Positions 36,722 through 44,843 of a stretch of 64,000 nucleotides of DNA are shown here, one piece after another. How positions within the stretch are numbered: the first letter of the stretch is position 1; each line of letters starts with the position of its first letter. Under the pieces are notes generated by a model. The model worked only from the letters and a program-made list of their open reading frames with translations. It was not told where the DNA came from and ran no database searches. A program made the translations under genes and the position numbers. The stretch comes from Wenzhouxiangella sp042310355 (GTDB lineage Bacteria > Pseudomonadota > Gammaproteobacteria > Xanthomonadales > Wenzhouxiangellaceae). Location of the stretch: positions 135,744 to 199,743 of the forward strand of contig NZ_JBHJMR010000006.1 of NCBI RefSeq assembly GCF_042310355.1, read 5' to 3'.

Positions 36722-37764
36722 TGGTCACCTCCGGTGCGCCGCGCTGCGTCGCGATTGACATCGAGCAATGGCAGCGGTGAGATCTGACCGTCCTGGACGA
36801 CCAGGACCTGTCCGATGTTGGGCAGTACCTCGTTGAGCGTTTCCAGGTACAGCCTGGAACGGGTGACCTCGGGTGCCTGGAGGTATTCGTTCAACACCGC
36901 CGAGAAGCGCGTGCTTTCGCCCATCGCCCGGTTGATGCGCTCGGTGGCGTAGCCCTCGGCTTCCGCCACGGTACGAAGCGCCGCGCCCTCGGCGTTGGGG
37001 ATCTCCTGGTTGACGCGTTTTTGCGCCTCGTTGATCATGCGTTCGCGTTCCTGCCGGGCTTCGTTGACCTCGTTGAAGGCCGGCTGCACCGCCGGCGGCG
37101 GGACGACGTCCTGCATTTCGACCGTGTTGATCCGGATGCCGGAGTCATAGCCATCCATGATTTCCTGGATTTCTACCTGCGCCTTCTGCTGGATCTCGAC
37201 GCGCCCGATCGTGAGCACTTCGGAGCCGAGCATGTTGCCGACGATCCGGCGCATCACCGACTCGGAAATATCGCGCAGCGTGCGCGTGGGCTCGCGCATC
37301 TCGTAGAGAAACTGGATCGGGTCGGCGATCCGGTACTGCACCACCCACTCGACGTCGATCATGTTCAAGTCGCCGGTGAGCATCAGCGATTCGGCCTCGA
37401 AATCCTGGCTGCTGTATGTTGAGCGCCCGCCCTGGCGCGTGCCCTGGGTGCGGAAACCGAACTCCTGCTTGAGCACGCGCTCGGTGGCCACGCGCTGAAC
37501 CTGGTCGATGCCGAAGGGGATCTTGAAGTGCAGGCCCGGATCGGTAATGCCGATGACCGCGCCGAAGCGTTTGATTACCGCCCGCTCTTCGGGCTGGACG
37601 GTGTAGAAGGCGCTGAACGCACCCCAGATCAAGGCGATCACGATGGCGATGCCGATTATGATCTTGCCCGACGGCCCGCCACCGCCGGTGAACTTTTCCA
37701 ATATGGCGGTCAGATCGGGCGGCCCTTGCTGGCCGCCGCCACTGGATTTGACGGATTGAATCAT
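36718..37764 (-). CDS. hflK: Protease regulator HflK
   Basis: The 348-residue protein has a glycine-rich cytoplasmic N terminus (SSGGGQQGPPDLTAILEKFTGGGG), one membrane segment (IIIGIAIVIALIWGAFSAFYTV, about 34-56) and an SPFH domain (EERAVIKRFG, GLHFKIPFGIDQV, LTGDLNMIDVEWVVQYRI). A coiled-coil region follows, with the conserved VQPAFNEVNEARQERERMINEAQ and the end YLETLNEVLPNIGQVLVV. Partner of HflC in the FtsH-associated complex. The ATG has GGGAG upstream. The usual hfq-hflX genes found upstream in many gammaproteobacteria are absent here; the next gene upstream is an unrelated lipoprotein. Confidence 0.95.
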   Translation of the reverse strand: MIQSVKSSGGGQQGPPDLTAILEKFTGGGGPSGKIIIGIAIVIALIWGAFSAFYTVQPEERAVIKRFGAVIGITDPGLHFKIPFGIDQVQRVATERVLKQEFGFRTQGTRQGGRSTYSSQDFEAESLMLTGDLNMIDVEWVVQYRIADPIQFLYEMREPTRTLRDISESVMRRIVGNMLGSEVLTIGRVEIQQKAQVEIQEIMDGYDSGIRINTVEMQDVVPPPAVQPAFNEVNEARQERERMINEAQKRVNQEIPNAEGAALRTVAEAEGYATERINRAMGESTRFSAVLNEYLQAPEVTRSRLYLETLNEVLPNIGQVLVVQDGQISPLPLLDVNRDAARRTGGDQ

Positions 37765-37883
37765 GATGGTCTGCTCCCTGAGACTGATCTCGCCAGTGTA
37801 ACTGGCTTCATCCCTTCAATCGCTTCGGAATCGACTCCGGGCTGCCCGTCGCCTGATGGTGTCGGATTCGTCCGCGATGTCGG

Positions 37884-38771
37884 TCAGTCCGGTTCGGCAG
37901 ACTTTGAAGCCGCCGACGGCTCGGCTGCGCCGCTGAATACCGGTCCCGCGACGTCTTCGCGCGTCCAGCCGCGATCGATGTCCCGACCGGTGATGTGCCA
38001 GTCGTGGGCGTCGATGCGGATGGGGCCGCGCACCCGCTCCTCGAAAGCGTTCGGGAACCAGTAGCCGCCGTGTTCCGTGTAGTCCGAGAACGTGGTGTCG
38101 ACGTGGGCGTTGCGCGTGGTTTCGAAGCCGTTGAGCGTGATGTGCACGCGAAACAGGCGGTGGCTGTCGGGGTCGATCCAGGCAACCACCTGGTCGCGCT
38201 CGGCCTGACCGAAACCGGGTTCGATGGTAAACAGCAGCCGCGGATAGGGCCGACCGTCCTCGCGGCCGGCGCTCAGGCGTGTCATACCGGTGCCGCGGCG
38301 GGCCAGGAAGGAGGGGCCGAAGTGGAACAGTTCGAAGGCGTCGGTCGTCATCGCGGTCGCGGCCAGCACGTCCGGGTCTTCGACGGGCTCGCCGTCGTAC
38401 CAGACCTTGATATCCGCGCCCTGGCGCCAAACCGTCTTCGTGCCCGCCGGACCCTGGTGGCGGACCACGTAGAGATTCTCCGACGGGCGGTAGCGTTCCT
38501 CGGCCGAAACCCGGTAGTCGGCGTCGCTGACCAGCGGCTGGATGCGCTGGATCAGCGAATACCACTGGCCGGTCATGGCCAGGTTGAAGTCGCGCGCCTC
38601 CGCCGACAGATCGCCGCCGTGGGCCTGCATCAGGCGCTCGAACCACTGTTCGGCGCTCAGTTCGTCGTCGAAGCGGAGATTCTCGCGCGGCTGCGGGAAA
38701 CTTGCGCAGCCGGAAACGAGCACGATCAGGGCGAGCAGGCTCGCGATTGCCGAAGGCCGACAGCGCAACAT
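37884..38771 (-). CDS. Putative lipoprotein (outer-membrane lipoprotein-sorting-like domain)
   Basis: From the ATG at 38771 the product has 295 residues with a lipoprotein signal (IASLLALIVLVSGCASF, lipobox VSGC). The body includes WFERLMQAHGGDL, WYSLIQRIQPLVSD, LYVVRHQGPAGTKTVWRQGADIKVWYDGEP, and VVAWIDPDSHRLFRVHITLNGFETTRNAHVDTTFSDYTEHGGYWFPN. The alternating strands and the phrase pattern WIDP-H-RLFRV resemble LolA/outer-membrane lipoprotein-sorting-type folds that bind lipids. Likely attached to a membrane and facing the periplasm. Located 119 bases upstream of hflK on the same strand, but relation to hflKC is not evident. Confidence 0.65.
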   Translation of the reverse strand: MLRCRPSAIASLLALIVLVSGCASFPQPRENLRFDDELSAEQWFERLMQAHGGDLSAEARDFNLAMTGQWYSLIQRIQPLVSDADYRVSAEERYRPSENLYVVRHQGPAGTKTVWRQGADIKVWYDGEPVEDPDVLAATAMTTDAFELFHFGPSFLARRGTGMTRLSAGREDGRPYPRLLFTIEPGFGQAERDQVVAWIDPDSHRLFRVHITLNGFETTRNAHVDTTFSDYTEHGGYWFPNAFEERVRGPIRIDAHDWHITGRDIDRGWTREDVAGPVFSGAAEPSAASKSAEPD

Positions 38772-38862
38772 TGGCGATTTCCTTTGTAGTAGGACCCGAG
38801 TGTAGCGCCCTGTTGTCAATAACGGAGCAAGACGACCGGCGAATCGCGAAGCGCGTGCTCTA

Positions 38863-39432
38863 TTACGACCGGTCCTTCCTCGGGCGCGCCATCAGTTCCT
38901 GCCAGCCGTCCATGCCCAGGGTCCGCAGCGTCTCGATATTGCGCTCGAAAATCACCCCTGGATCGGGCATGTTCGCGGTGGCCGCCTCGATGCTCGCTTC
39001 GCGCAGCAGGTGCAGCATGGGGTGGGGCGATCGATTGCTGCAGTTGGCCGGGTCGTCCGGCTCGCTGTCGGCGAACTGGTAGTCGGGATGGAAACTGGCA
39101 ACCTGGATCTGTCCGTCCAGGGCGAGTTCCTCAAGCAGCCGGTCGGCGAGGTCGAGGAAGTCGTTGTAGTCCAGAAAGTCGCCCAGCACACGGGGGTGAA
39201 CCAGCAGCGTGGTTTCGCAGGTGGCCGGATCGGAAGCCTGCAACGCCAGCAATTCGTCGACCAGGTCCCGGGCCAGTTGTTGGCGGCCGGTTGCCTCGCT
39301 GACCCTGATCCGAACCCGGCCCTGGCGCCAGGGCGAGCCGGCGAACGGGCACAGTTTCAGCCCGATCACGATATTCTCGAGCCACTGGCGCGTGGCCTCG
39401 GCGACCCGTTCGTTCTCCGGTGACATCGTCAT
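38863..39432 (-). CDS. DUF1415 family protein
   Basis: The 189-residue product is a full DUF1415 protein: TRQWLENIVIGLKLCPFAGSPW with the conserved cysteine, then the central LLVHPRVLGDFLDYNDFLDLADRLL, then VASFHPDYQFADSEPDDPANCSNRSPHPMLHLLREASIE. The FHPDYQF and NRSPHPMLHLLRE signatures are nearly invariant in the family. No signal peptide, so cytoplasmic. Function is unknown; the invariant cysteine, histidines and acidic residues suggest catalysis or metal binding. Transcribed divergently from the Hen1-type gene. Confidence 0.88.
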   Translation of the reverse strand: MTMSPENERVAEATRQWLENIVIGLKLCPFAGSPWRQGRVRIRVSEATGRQQLARDLVDELLALQASDPATCETTLLVHPRVLGDFLDYNDFLDLADRLLEELALDGQIQVASFHPDYQFADSEPDDPANCSNRSPHPMLHLLREASIEAATANMPDPGVIFERNIETLRTLGMDGWQELMARPRKDRS

Positions 39433-39619
39433 GACTGCATTCTAGGGCAATCCACCAGTGCAATCCGCCAGGGCAATCGGGTTAGGGCAACTGCCGCCCC
39501 TGAGAGAAACGTTTATGCTGAAGGGCGTTTTTTAAGGGAATTCGTGGCGAAGCCGCCTGAATTCATTTCTCCGCTGCACCGTGAAGCCGCATCGGCCACA
39601 GCAGGAATTGACCCTGAGC

Positions 39620-40261
39620 ATGTACGACGATTCCACCACAGCGCCCTCCATGATGGCGGGTCTGTCGGTATTGCACGAAGAGCGCCTCGATCGGGCATTG
39701 CAGCGCCTGAAGGCCAGCGGTGCGCGCCGTGTGGTCGACCTCGGCTGCGGTTCGGGCTTTCTGTTGCACCGCCTGGCGACCGAGCCGCAGTTCGAGCAGG
39801 TGGTCGGCCTCGAAACATGCCCGCGTTCCCTGGCAGCGGCCCGGGAGCTGCTTGCCGATCATCCCGGGGCACCGTTTCCCCAGCTACGCCTGGTCAAGGG
39901 GTCCTACACCGAGCCGCAGCCGACCCTGGAGGGCTTCGATGCCGCCGCCATGGTGGAGACGATCGAACACATCAAGCCGGGACAGCTCTCGGCGATGGAG
40001 CGGGTCGTGTTCGGGCAGATGCGCCCGCGAGTGGTTTTCGTGACCACGCCCAACCGCGAATACAACCCGTTGTTCGGTCTGCGTCCCGGCGAAGTGCGCG
40101 AAGCCGATCACAAGTTCGAATGGGATCGCGCCCGCTTCGGCCAATGGGCGCGCGGTGTCGCCCAGCGCAATGGTTACCGCGTGAGCATGGACGGCGTTGG
40201 GGAAGAAGATGCCGAGTTCGGCCATCCAACCCAGACCGCGTATTTTTCCCGCCTCGACTGA
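39620..40261 (+). CDS. Orphan Hen1-type RNA 3'-terminal methyltransferase
   Basis: The product (213 residues from the ATG at 39620; an in-frame GTG at 39581 would add 13) matches the C-terminal catalytic half of bacterial Hen1. VLHEERLDRAL precedes the SAM motif VVDLGCGSGFLL (about 38-49). VETIEHI (about 112-118) holds the glutamate-glutamate-histidine metal ligands, followed by VVFVTTPNREYNPLF and DHKFEWDRARFGQWA, which supplies the last histidine. Hen1 adds a 2'-O-methyl group to the 3'-terminal ribose of RNA using Mn2+. In the known repair system it also has an N-terminal domain and works with Pnkp. Both are absent here. Cytoplasmic; single gene. Confidence 0.82.
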   Translation: MYDDSTTAPSMMAGLSVLHEERLDRALQRLKASGARRVVDLGCGSGFLLHRLATEPQFEQVVGLETCPRSLAAARELLADHPGAPFPQLRLVKGSYTEPQPTLEGFDAAAMVETIEHIKPGQLSAMERVVFGQMRPRVVFVTTPNREYNPLFGLRPGEVREADHKFEWDRARFGQWARGVAQRNGYRVSMDGVGEEDAEFGHPTQTAYFSRLD

Positions 40262-40337
40262 ACGCGGTCCGCGATGATGCCCGGCCGTCCGGATCCGTTT
40301 CTTTCGCATTCATTTCGTGTGCGTTAGGGTCGGGCGC

Positions 40338-41375
40338 ATGACTGAACGAAGCGATACATCGACCGCCCGGCAGCCGAAAGTTCCGATCCTCGATCCCGTG
40401 CGCGTGGGCATCGTCGAGCAATTCGGCGGCGAGATCCTTCCGCTCGATCCGGTTGGCGCCGAGGTTCGCGGGCTCGACCTGTCCTCGAAGACGCCGCCGC
40501 CGCCCGAGGTTCTCGACGCGCTCGAGCAGGAAATGGCGCAGCGCGGATTTCTCGTCTTCAAGAGCGAGACGCAGTTGACACCCGATGACTTCCTGCGCGC
40601 CAGCGGATGGTGGGGCGGCAAGGAGCTGCACAGCACCCATGGCGTCCATCCGGCCACTCCCGGGGGCAACCCGCACATTTTCCGTCTGTCGAACGACCCG
40701 CGTCACGGCATTCCCGGCGTGGGCCCGCAATGGCACAACGACGGGAGCTTCAACACGGACACCTTTTCGCACGCGGGCTATCACATCATCCGGCCGGCCG
40801 AACGCGGTGGCGGAACCTGGTTTGCGCACCAGGGGGCCGCTTTCGACGCGCTCCCGAAGCCGCGACAGGAATTCTGGCGCCGTCTGTCCTCGGTCAACTC
40901 GACTTCGGGCGTCGTTCATCCGGCGGTGCACGAACACCCGATTTCCGGGCGAGAAAGCCTGTGGTTGCATCTTGGCATGACCGGTGCGGTGATCGAGAAG
41001 CTTCGTGACGAGGATGGCTTTCGCCTGCTCGATGCCGCAGAACTCAAGCAGCTGTGCCATGAATACAACGATATTCTCAATGCGGGCCTCGAGGACGGGT
41101 ACACCATCGCTTACGAGTACCAGGAGCACGACTGCATTTTTGTCGACAACCTGGCCGTTGCGCACCGCGCTTCCCCCGAGGCGCATCTGCCCGCCGAGGA
41201 ACAGGGCTTGCGGATCATGCACCGAAGCACCGTCCGCGGCGTCAACGATCTCGGTCCGCGCTTTGGTTTGCCGCTGCGTCTCAATATTCGCGGGCCGAGT
41301 CCGCTCGGCGACGGCGTCTGGCAGGCGGGTGGCATCGGTTTCCGATGGGACGACGGCATCCCCATGCAGAATTGA
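40338..41375 (+). CDS. TauD/TfdA-family 2-oxoglutarate dioxygenase
   Basis: From the ATG at 40338 the product has 345 residues. The fold is that of TauD: an N-terminal AEVRGLDLS strand, LEQEMAQRGFLVFKSE, and then the first iron ligands in GPQWHNDGSFN (H-x-D near residue 134). The distal histidine is in VDNLAVAHRASPEAHLP (near 276), and the 2OG arginine in GLRIMHRSTVRG. Such enzymes hydroxylate taurine, alkylsulfonates, chlorophenoxyacetates or similar small acids in the cytosol, with loss of CO2 from 2-oxoglutarate. No transporter or sulfonate gene is adjacent, so substrate is unknown. Length is slightly above the usual 280-300, mainly from an N-terminal extension. Confidence 0.85.
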   Translation: MTERSDTSTARQPKVPILDPVRVGIVEQFGGEILPLDPVGAEVRGLDLSSKTPPPPEVLDALEQEMAQRGFLVFKSETQLTPDDFLRASGWWGGKELHSTHGVHPATPGGNPHIFRLSNDPRHGIPGVGPQWHNDGSFNTDTFSHAGYHIIRPAERGGGTWFAHQGAAFDALPKPRQEFWRRLSSVNSTSGVVHPAVHEHPISGRESLWLHLGMTGAVIEKLRDEDGFRLLDAAELKQLCHEYNDILNAGLEDGYTIAYEYQEHDCIFVDNLAVAHRASPEAHLPAEEQGLRIMHRSTVRGVNDLGPRFGLPLRLNIRGPSPLGDGVWQAGGIGFRWDDGIPMQN

Positions 41376-41407
41376 TCAGAGTTTCCTTAGCTGGCTTGGG
41401 CTGATGT

Positions 41408-42346
41408 TCAACGATGCTCCGGCGGGGCGTTCCTCGAGCTGCCACCGGATTCCTCGGTCGCATTCTTCGCCGCCTGTTGACGCGCCTTTCTTGCGGCGCG
41501 GCGCCGCTTCTCCGGTGGTTCGGCCATGGCGTGCAGGGTTTCGAGTACGTCGACTTCTCCATCGCGCAGCAGCTTTCCGAAACTCCTTCGGCAGGCCGTC
41601 CAGGTACCGCCGATGATGGCCAGGTAGATCGTCGTCATCAGCGCGGCGTAGGTCAACTGGTCGACAAAGTCGCCCAGCCAGTGGGGCAGATCGATTCCGA
41701 GGAAGCGCTCGACCAAGGCACCAAGTACCGGTCCGATAATGCCGATTTCGACGAATACCAGCACCATGACCCAGACCATGATCTTGAAAACGACCAGCCG
41801 TCGAACCAGCGCCTTGAACGCTTCGGGCCAGGCTTCGCTATAGCACAGCGCCGCCACCGCGATCGCCAGGCCGGCCGCGACCGCCAGGGAGTCGGCCAGC
41901 GCATCGAGGATGCCGCCTATCGATGTCCATGCCGGTGCGCCCGATAGCGTCTCGAACCCGTCAAGCCAGCGGCCTGCGAAGGAAACCAGGACGAGCGCGG
42001 TTGCTGGCGGGATCAGTGCGGCCGCCAGCCAGGGAAAGTCCTCCCGGCTCGCCGTTGGATCGTTGAACAGGTATTGGCGGTAGACCAGTGCGTAGCCCGC
42101 GCCGAACAGCACGGCTGCCACGTTGACAAATTCGAAGATGGCAAAGCGCTCGAGTATGCCCTGCAGCCCGTAGCCGAGCACAAGGCCGACGGTGGTGACG
42201 GCCAGAATGGCCAGCCGCGGCCAGGGGCCGAATACACGATCGAGGCGGTCGTCATCGTCGCGCTGGTTGAACGCTTGCTGCAGCGCCGGCAGCATGTCGG
42301 CAAGACCGCGCCGGGCGATGCGGAACAGGTGGCGCGGACTGTACAT
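41408..42346 (-). CDS. Polytopic inner-membrane protein of unknown function
   Basis: The 312-residue product has about six membrane helices: LAILAVTTVGLVLGYGLQGI, FEFVNVAAVLFGAGYALVY, WLAAALIPPATALVLVSFAG, SLAVAAGLAIAVAALCY, VFKIMVWVMVLVFVEIGIIGPVLGALV and LTYAALMTTIYLAIIGGTW. A basic cytoplasmic C-terminal tail (EPPEKRRRAARKARQQAAKN) follows. I do not recognise a family. No signal peptide. It is convergent with the TauD gene and stands 76 bases downstream of the Sel1-repeat gene on the same strand. Confidence 0.6.
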   Translation of the reverse strand: MYSPRHLFRIARRGLADMLPALQQAFNQRDDDDRLDRVFGPWPRLAILAVTTVGLVLGYGLQGILERFAIFEFVNVAAVLFGAGYALVYRQYLFNDPTASREDFPWLAAALIPPATALVLVSFAGRWLDGFETLSGAPAWTSIGGILDALADSLAVAAGLAIAVAALCYSEAWPEAFKALVRRLVVFKIMVWVMVLVFVEIGIIGPVLGALVERFLGIDLPHWLGDFVDQLTYAALMTTIYLAIIGGTWTACRRSFGKLLRDGEVDVLETLHAMAEPPEKRRRAARKARQQAAKNATEESGGSSRNAPPEHR

Positions 42347-42422
42347 GGGCCGGGATTTCGAATTGGACGCGGGAAAGCATTGCTCCGAAGCGCTGCCCTG
42401 TCAATAGGGTAGTCCGGGCCGG

Positions 42423-44684
42423 CTACCCGTCGGTCATTTCGCTCCAGATGTAGGGTCGGCCGGCCTGGTAGAGCTCCAGGCGGTGGCGCATCTGATCGTG
42501 CACGTCGACGGCGTCGGGCTGTTCCTGCCGGGTCCGTGTCAACGCGATATCGTGGTTTCGCAGCGCTGCCTCGAAGTCACCGTTGGCCGCCTGGCAGGCC
42601 GCCAGCGTGCTGTAGTGATAGGGATGCTGCTGATCGGTCCGCTCGAACAGGCGCTCGATGATCGTCAGGCCGTCGGCCGGGTCTCGCTCAGCGCCCTGCT
42701 CCCCGGTGCACAACAGGTAAGCCAGGTCGTTTGCGGCCGAAACATGACCGGACTCGGCGCCGTTGCTCAGGGCTTCGATGGCCGCGGGGACATCACCGAT
42801 GTCCCGGAGAAGGTGGTTGGCCAGCTGGTAATGGGCTTCCACGCTCCCCTGGGTGATGGCCTGCCGGTACCAGCGTCGGGCTTCCTCGAACCCCTCGTCT
42901 TCATCCGACCCTTCCAGCGCGCGCTCGCCCAGGATCAGGCTGGCCGCCGCCCAGCCTTCCGCGCTCAAGCCCTCGAGCAGGCTGCCAGCCGTCTCGGGGT
43001 GATCGTCGAACGGGGGCACCTGGCGGAAGACCCGATCGATCTGCATGGCGATCTGCTCTCTATCGACTTCAGGTCCGACGAGGCCGGCCAGTTCGAGGGC
43101 GGGCGTGTCCGATTCGGGGTTGAGCTCGGGATGAAGCGCGTACAAGGCGATCATCCAGGCCGCCGCTTCGGTATCTCCGAAGTTCCAGGCGCTGAACAGC
43201 CAGGCGGCGGCCGCCGCGGGATCGATGTCGCCGGCGATGCCGCGCAAGCGGCGCTGCGCCAGGGCGCGCATGGCGATCAGCGAGCCGCCGTCGGCGGCTT
43301 CGTTCAGCCAGGCTTCGGCCTTCTGTTCTTGCTCGGTGTTGTCGCCGGAAGCCAGGAAAAGGCCCAGCAGGAACTGGGCTTCGGGCAGGCCGAGCTCGGC
43401 GGCCCGGTAAAGCAGGCTCATGCGCTGCTGCGGATCATCGGCGAGCAAGCGGCCCTTCAAGTGCAGCGCAAGGGGCAGGCCCTGGCGCGCGGCATGCTCG
43501 AGATGGGCTTCGACCGACGCGTCCAGCGGCGTATCGTCCGCGCTTGCCGCAATGGCGTTCGTCGCCAGCCGCAGGGCGGCCGCGCCGTTGTCGAGGCTGG
43601 CCGAGTGCTGGAAAAGTTCTTTCACCAGGGCGGCGCGCTCGCCTGGCAGCGGCCCATGCGCCTCGCTCAGCACGTCGGCCAGGTAGTACAGCATGCGACC
43701 ACGATCACTGAGCGCTGCGGCCCGATCCATGGCGGCCAGGACGTCCGAGTCCTCGTGCGACCGCCCCGCGCGGATCAGCATGGCGGCCTCGAACACGTGA
43801 CCCTCGGCAATATCGCGCTCGATGAGATCGTCGGTGACCGCTTGCATCAGTGCCGGGTCGCAGGCGAGCTCGTCGTTGGTCAGGCACATCTCCATGAGCA
43901 TCAGGCCGCCTCCGGCCTCACCGCCTTCCCAGGCGTGCTGCAGGGCTCGACGCGCCGGCACCGGGTGGAGTTCGCCGGATTCCAGGTCCATGTACAGATA
44001 GCCGGTCAGCGCCAGTGGGTCGCCGGCGATCGCGTCGGCTTCAAGGGCGGCGAACGCGAGGTTGCGCCGATCCGCCGGGTAAACCTGCGCGGGGTCGTCG
44101 ACGCTCAGGCGCAGGATGGCGTCGAGCAGGTCGAAGTAGTAGCGGTTCTCCCGCCCTTGCGCGTCGACCATGGATGCCTCGACCAGCAGGTGACGCAGGC
44201 TGTCGAGGCTGAGTACGCGCATCCACTTGATCTCGAAGCCTCGCTCCGCGGCCAGTTCCGGAATGTCCCAGGCGTGAAGCACGCTGGCCGGCCACCAGGG
44301 CTCCGTGCTCTGACCGTCGCGAAATGCGTAAGCCACCAGGGCATCGATATTCTCGCGAGCCCGGTTCCGCCCGGCCGTATCACCGGTCAGGCCGGCGCAG
44401 TGTTCGGCCATGCGCCACATGCCAAGGTCCACCGGCACGCGTTCGAGGTAGTGCGCCAGGCCCGCGCGATGCTTTCGGCAGGCCGCCGCGTTCGGTTCCT
44501 CGTGCTCGAGCAGCTGGCTCAAGTGGATCTCCTCGTCGGGAACCTGCTCGACCGATGCGGCCGGCGTCAGGCCGTTCCAGAGATGTTCACCTTTTGATAC
44601 CCGGGCATCGTGTCGCTGCGGCAGGGTGCTGCAGCCGGCCAGCAACAGGCTGGCCAGCGCGATGAGTCTGACAGTGGATGGCAT
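42423..44684 (-). CDS. Large Sel1-like-repeat lipoprotein
   Basis: From the ATG at 44684 the product has 753 residues with a lipoprotein signal (LIALASLLLAGCSTL, lipobox LAGC). The body is almost all paired helices of the Sel1/TPR type, clearest at PLALTGYLYMDLES, LPLALHLKGRLLADDPQQRMSLLYRAAELGLPEAQFLLGLFLASG, KAEAWLNEAADGGSLIAMRALAQRRL, EARRWYRQAITQGSVEAHYQLANHLL and AIEALSNGAESGHVSAANDLAYLLCTG. Such solenoids bind partner proteins, here in the periplasm or on the outer membrane. No enzymatic domain is seen. It is divergent from the DEAD-box gene. Confidence 0.8.
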   Translation of the reverse strand: MPSTVRLIALASLLLAGCSTLPQRHDARVSKGEHLWNGLTPAASVEQVPDEEIHLSQLLEHEEPNAAACRKHRAGLAHYLERVPVDLGMWRMAEHCAGLTGDTAGRNRARENIDALVAYAFRDGQSTEPWWPASVLHAWDIPELAAERGFEIKWMRVLSLDSLRHLLVEASMVDAQGRENRYYFDLLDAILRLSVDDPAQVYPADRRNLAFAALEADAIAGDPLALTGYLYMDLESGELHPVPARRALQHAWEGGEAGGGLMLMEMCLTNDELACDPALMQAVTDDLIERDIAEGHVFEAAMLIRAGRSHEDSDVLAAMDRAAALSDRGRMLYYLADVLSEAHGPLPGERAALVKELFQHSASLDNGAAALRLATNAIAASADDTPLDASVEAHLEHAARQGLPLALHLKGRLLADDPQQRMSLLYRAAELGLPEAQFLLGLFLASGDNTEQEQKAEAWLNEAADGGSLIAMRALAQRRLRGIAGDIDPAAAAAWLFSAWNFGDTEAAAWMIALYALHPELNPESDTPALELAGLVGPEVDREQIAMQIDRVFRQVPPFDDHPETAGSLLEGLSAEGWAAASLILGERALEGSDEDEGFEEARRWYRQAITQGSVEAHYQLANHLLRDIGDVPAAIEALSNGAESGHVSAANDLAYLLCTGEQGAERDPADGLTIIERLFERTDQQHPYHYSTLAACQAANGDFEAALRNHDIALTRTRQEQPDAVDVHDQMRHRLELYQAGRPYIWSEMTDG

Positions 44685-44843
44685 GTTGGCAATCTGTATG
44701 TGTCCCCGCGAATCAGTATAGGCAAAAACCGCGATACCCGGCAATTTGCCCGGATGACAGACCGGCAAGCGATGTGGAAGAGCGGGTGGGGGTGACGACA
44801 GTTAAACCGGTATCATGAGCGAATTACTGACGAGTTCCGAACC

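Noticed and set aside
42483..44597. 704-codon plus-strand frame opposite the Sel1 lipoprotein
   Set aside because: High-GC shadow; no signal peptide or family resemblance, while the minus-strand product has a lipobox and Sel1 repeats.
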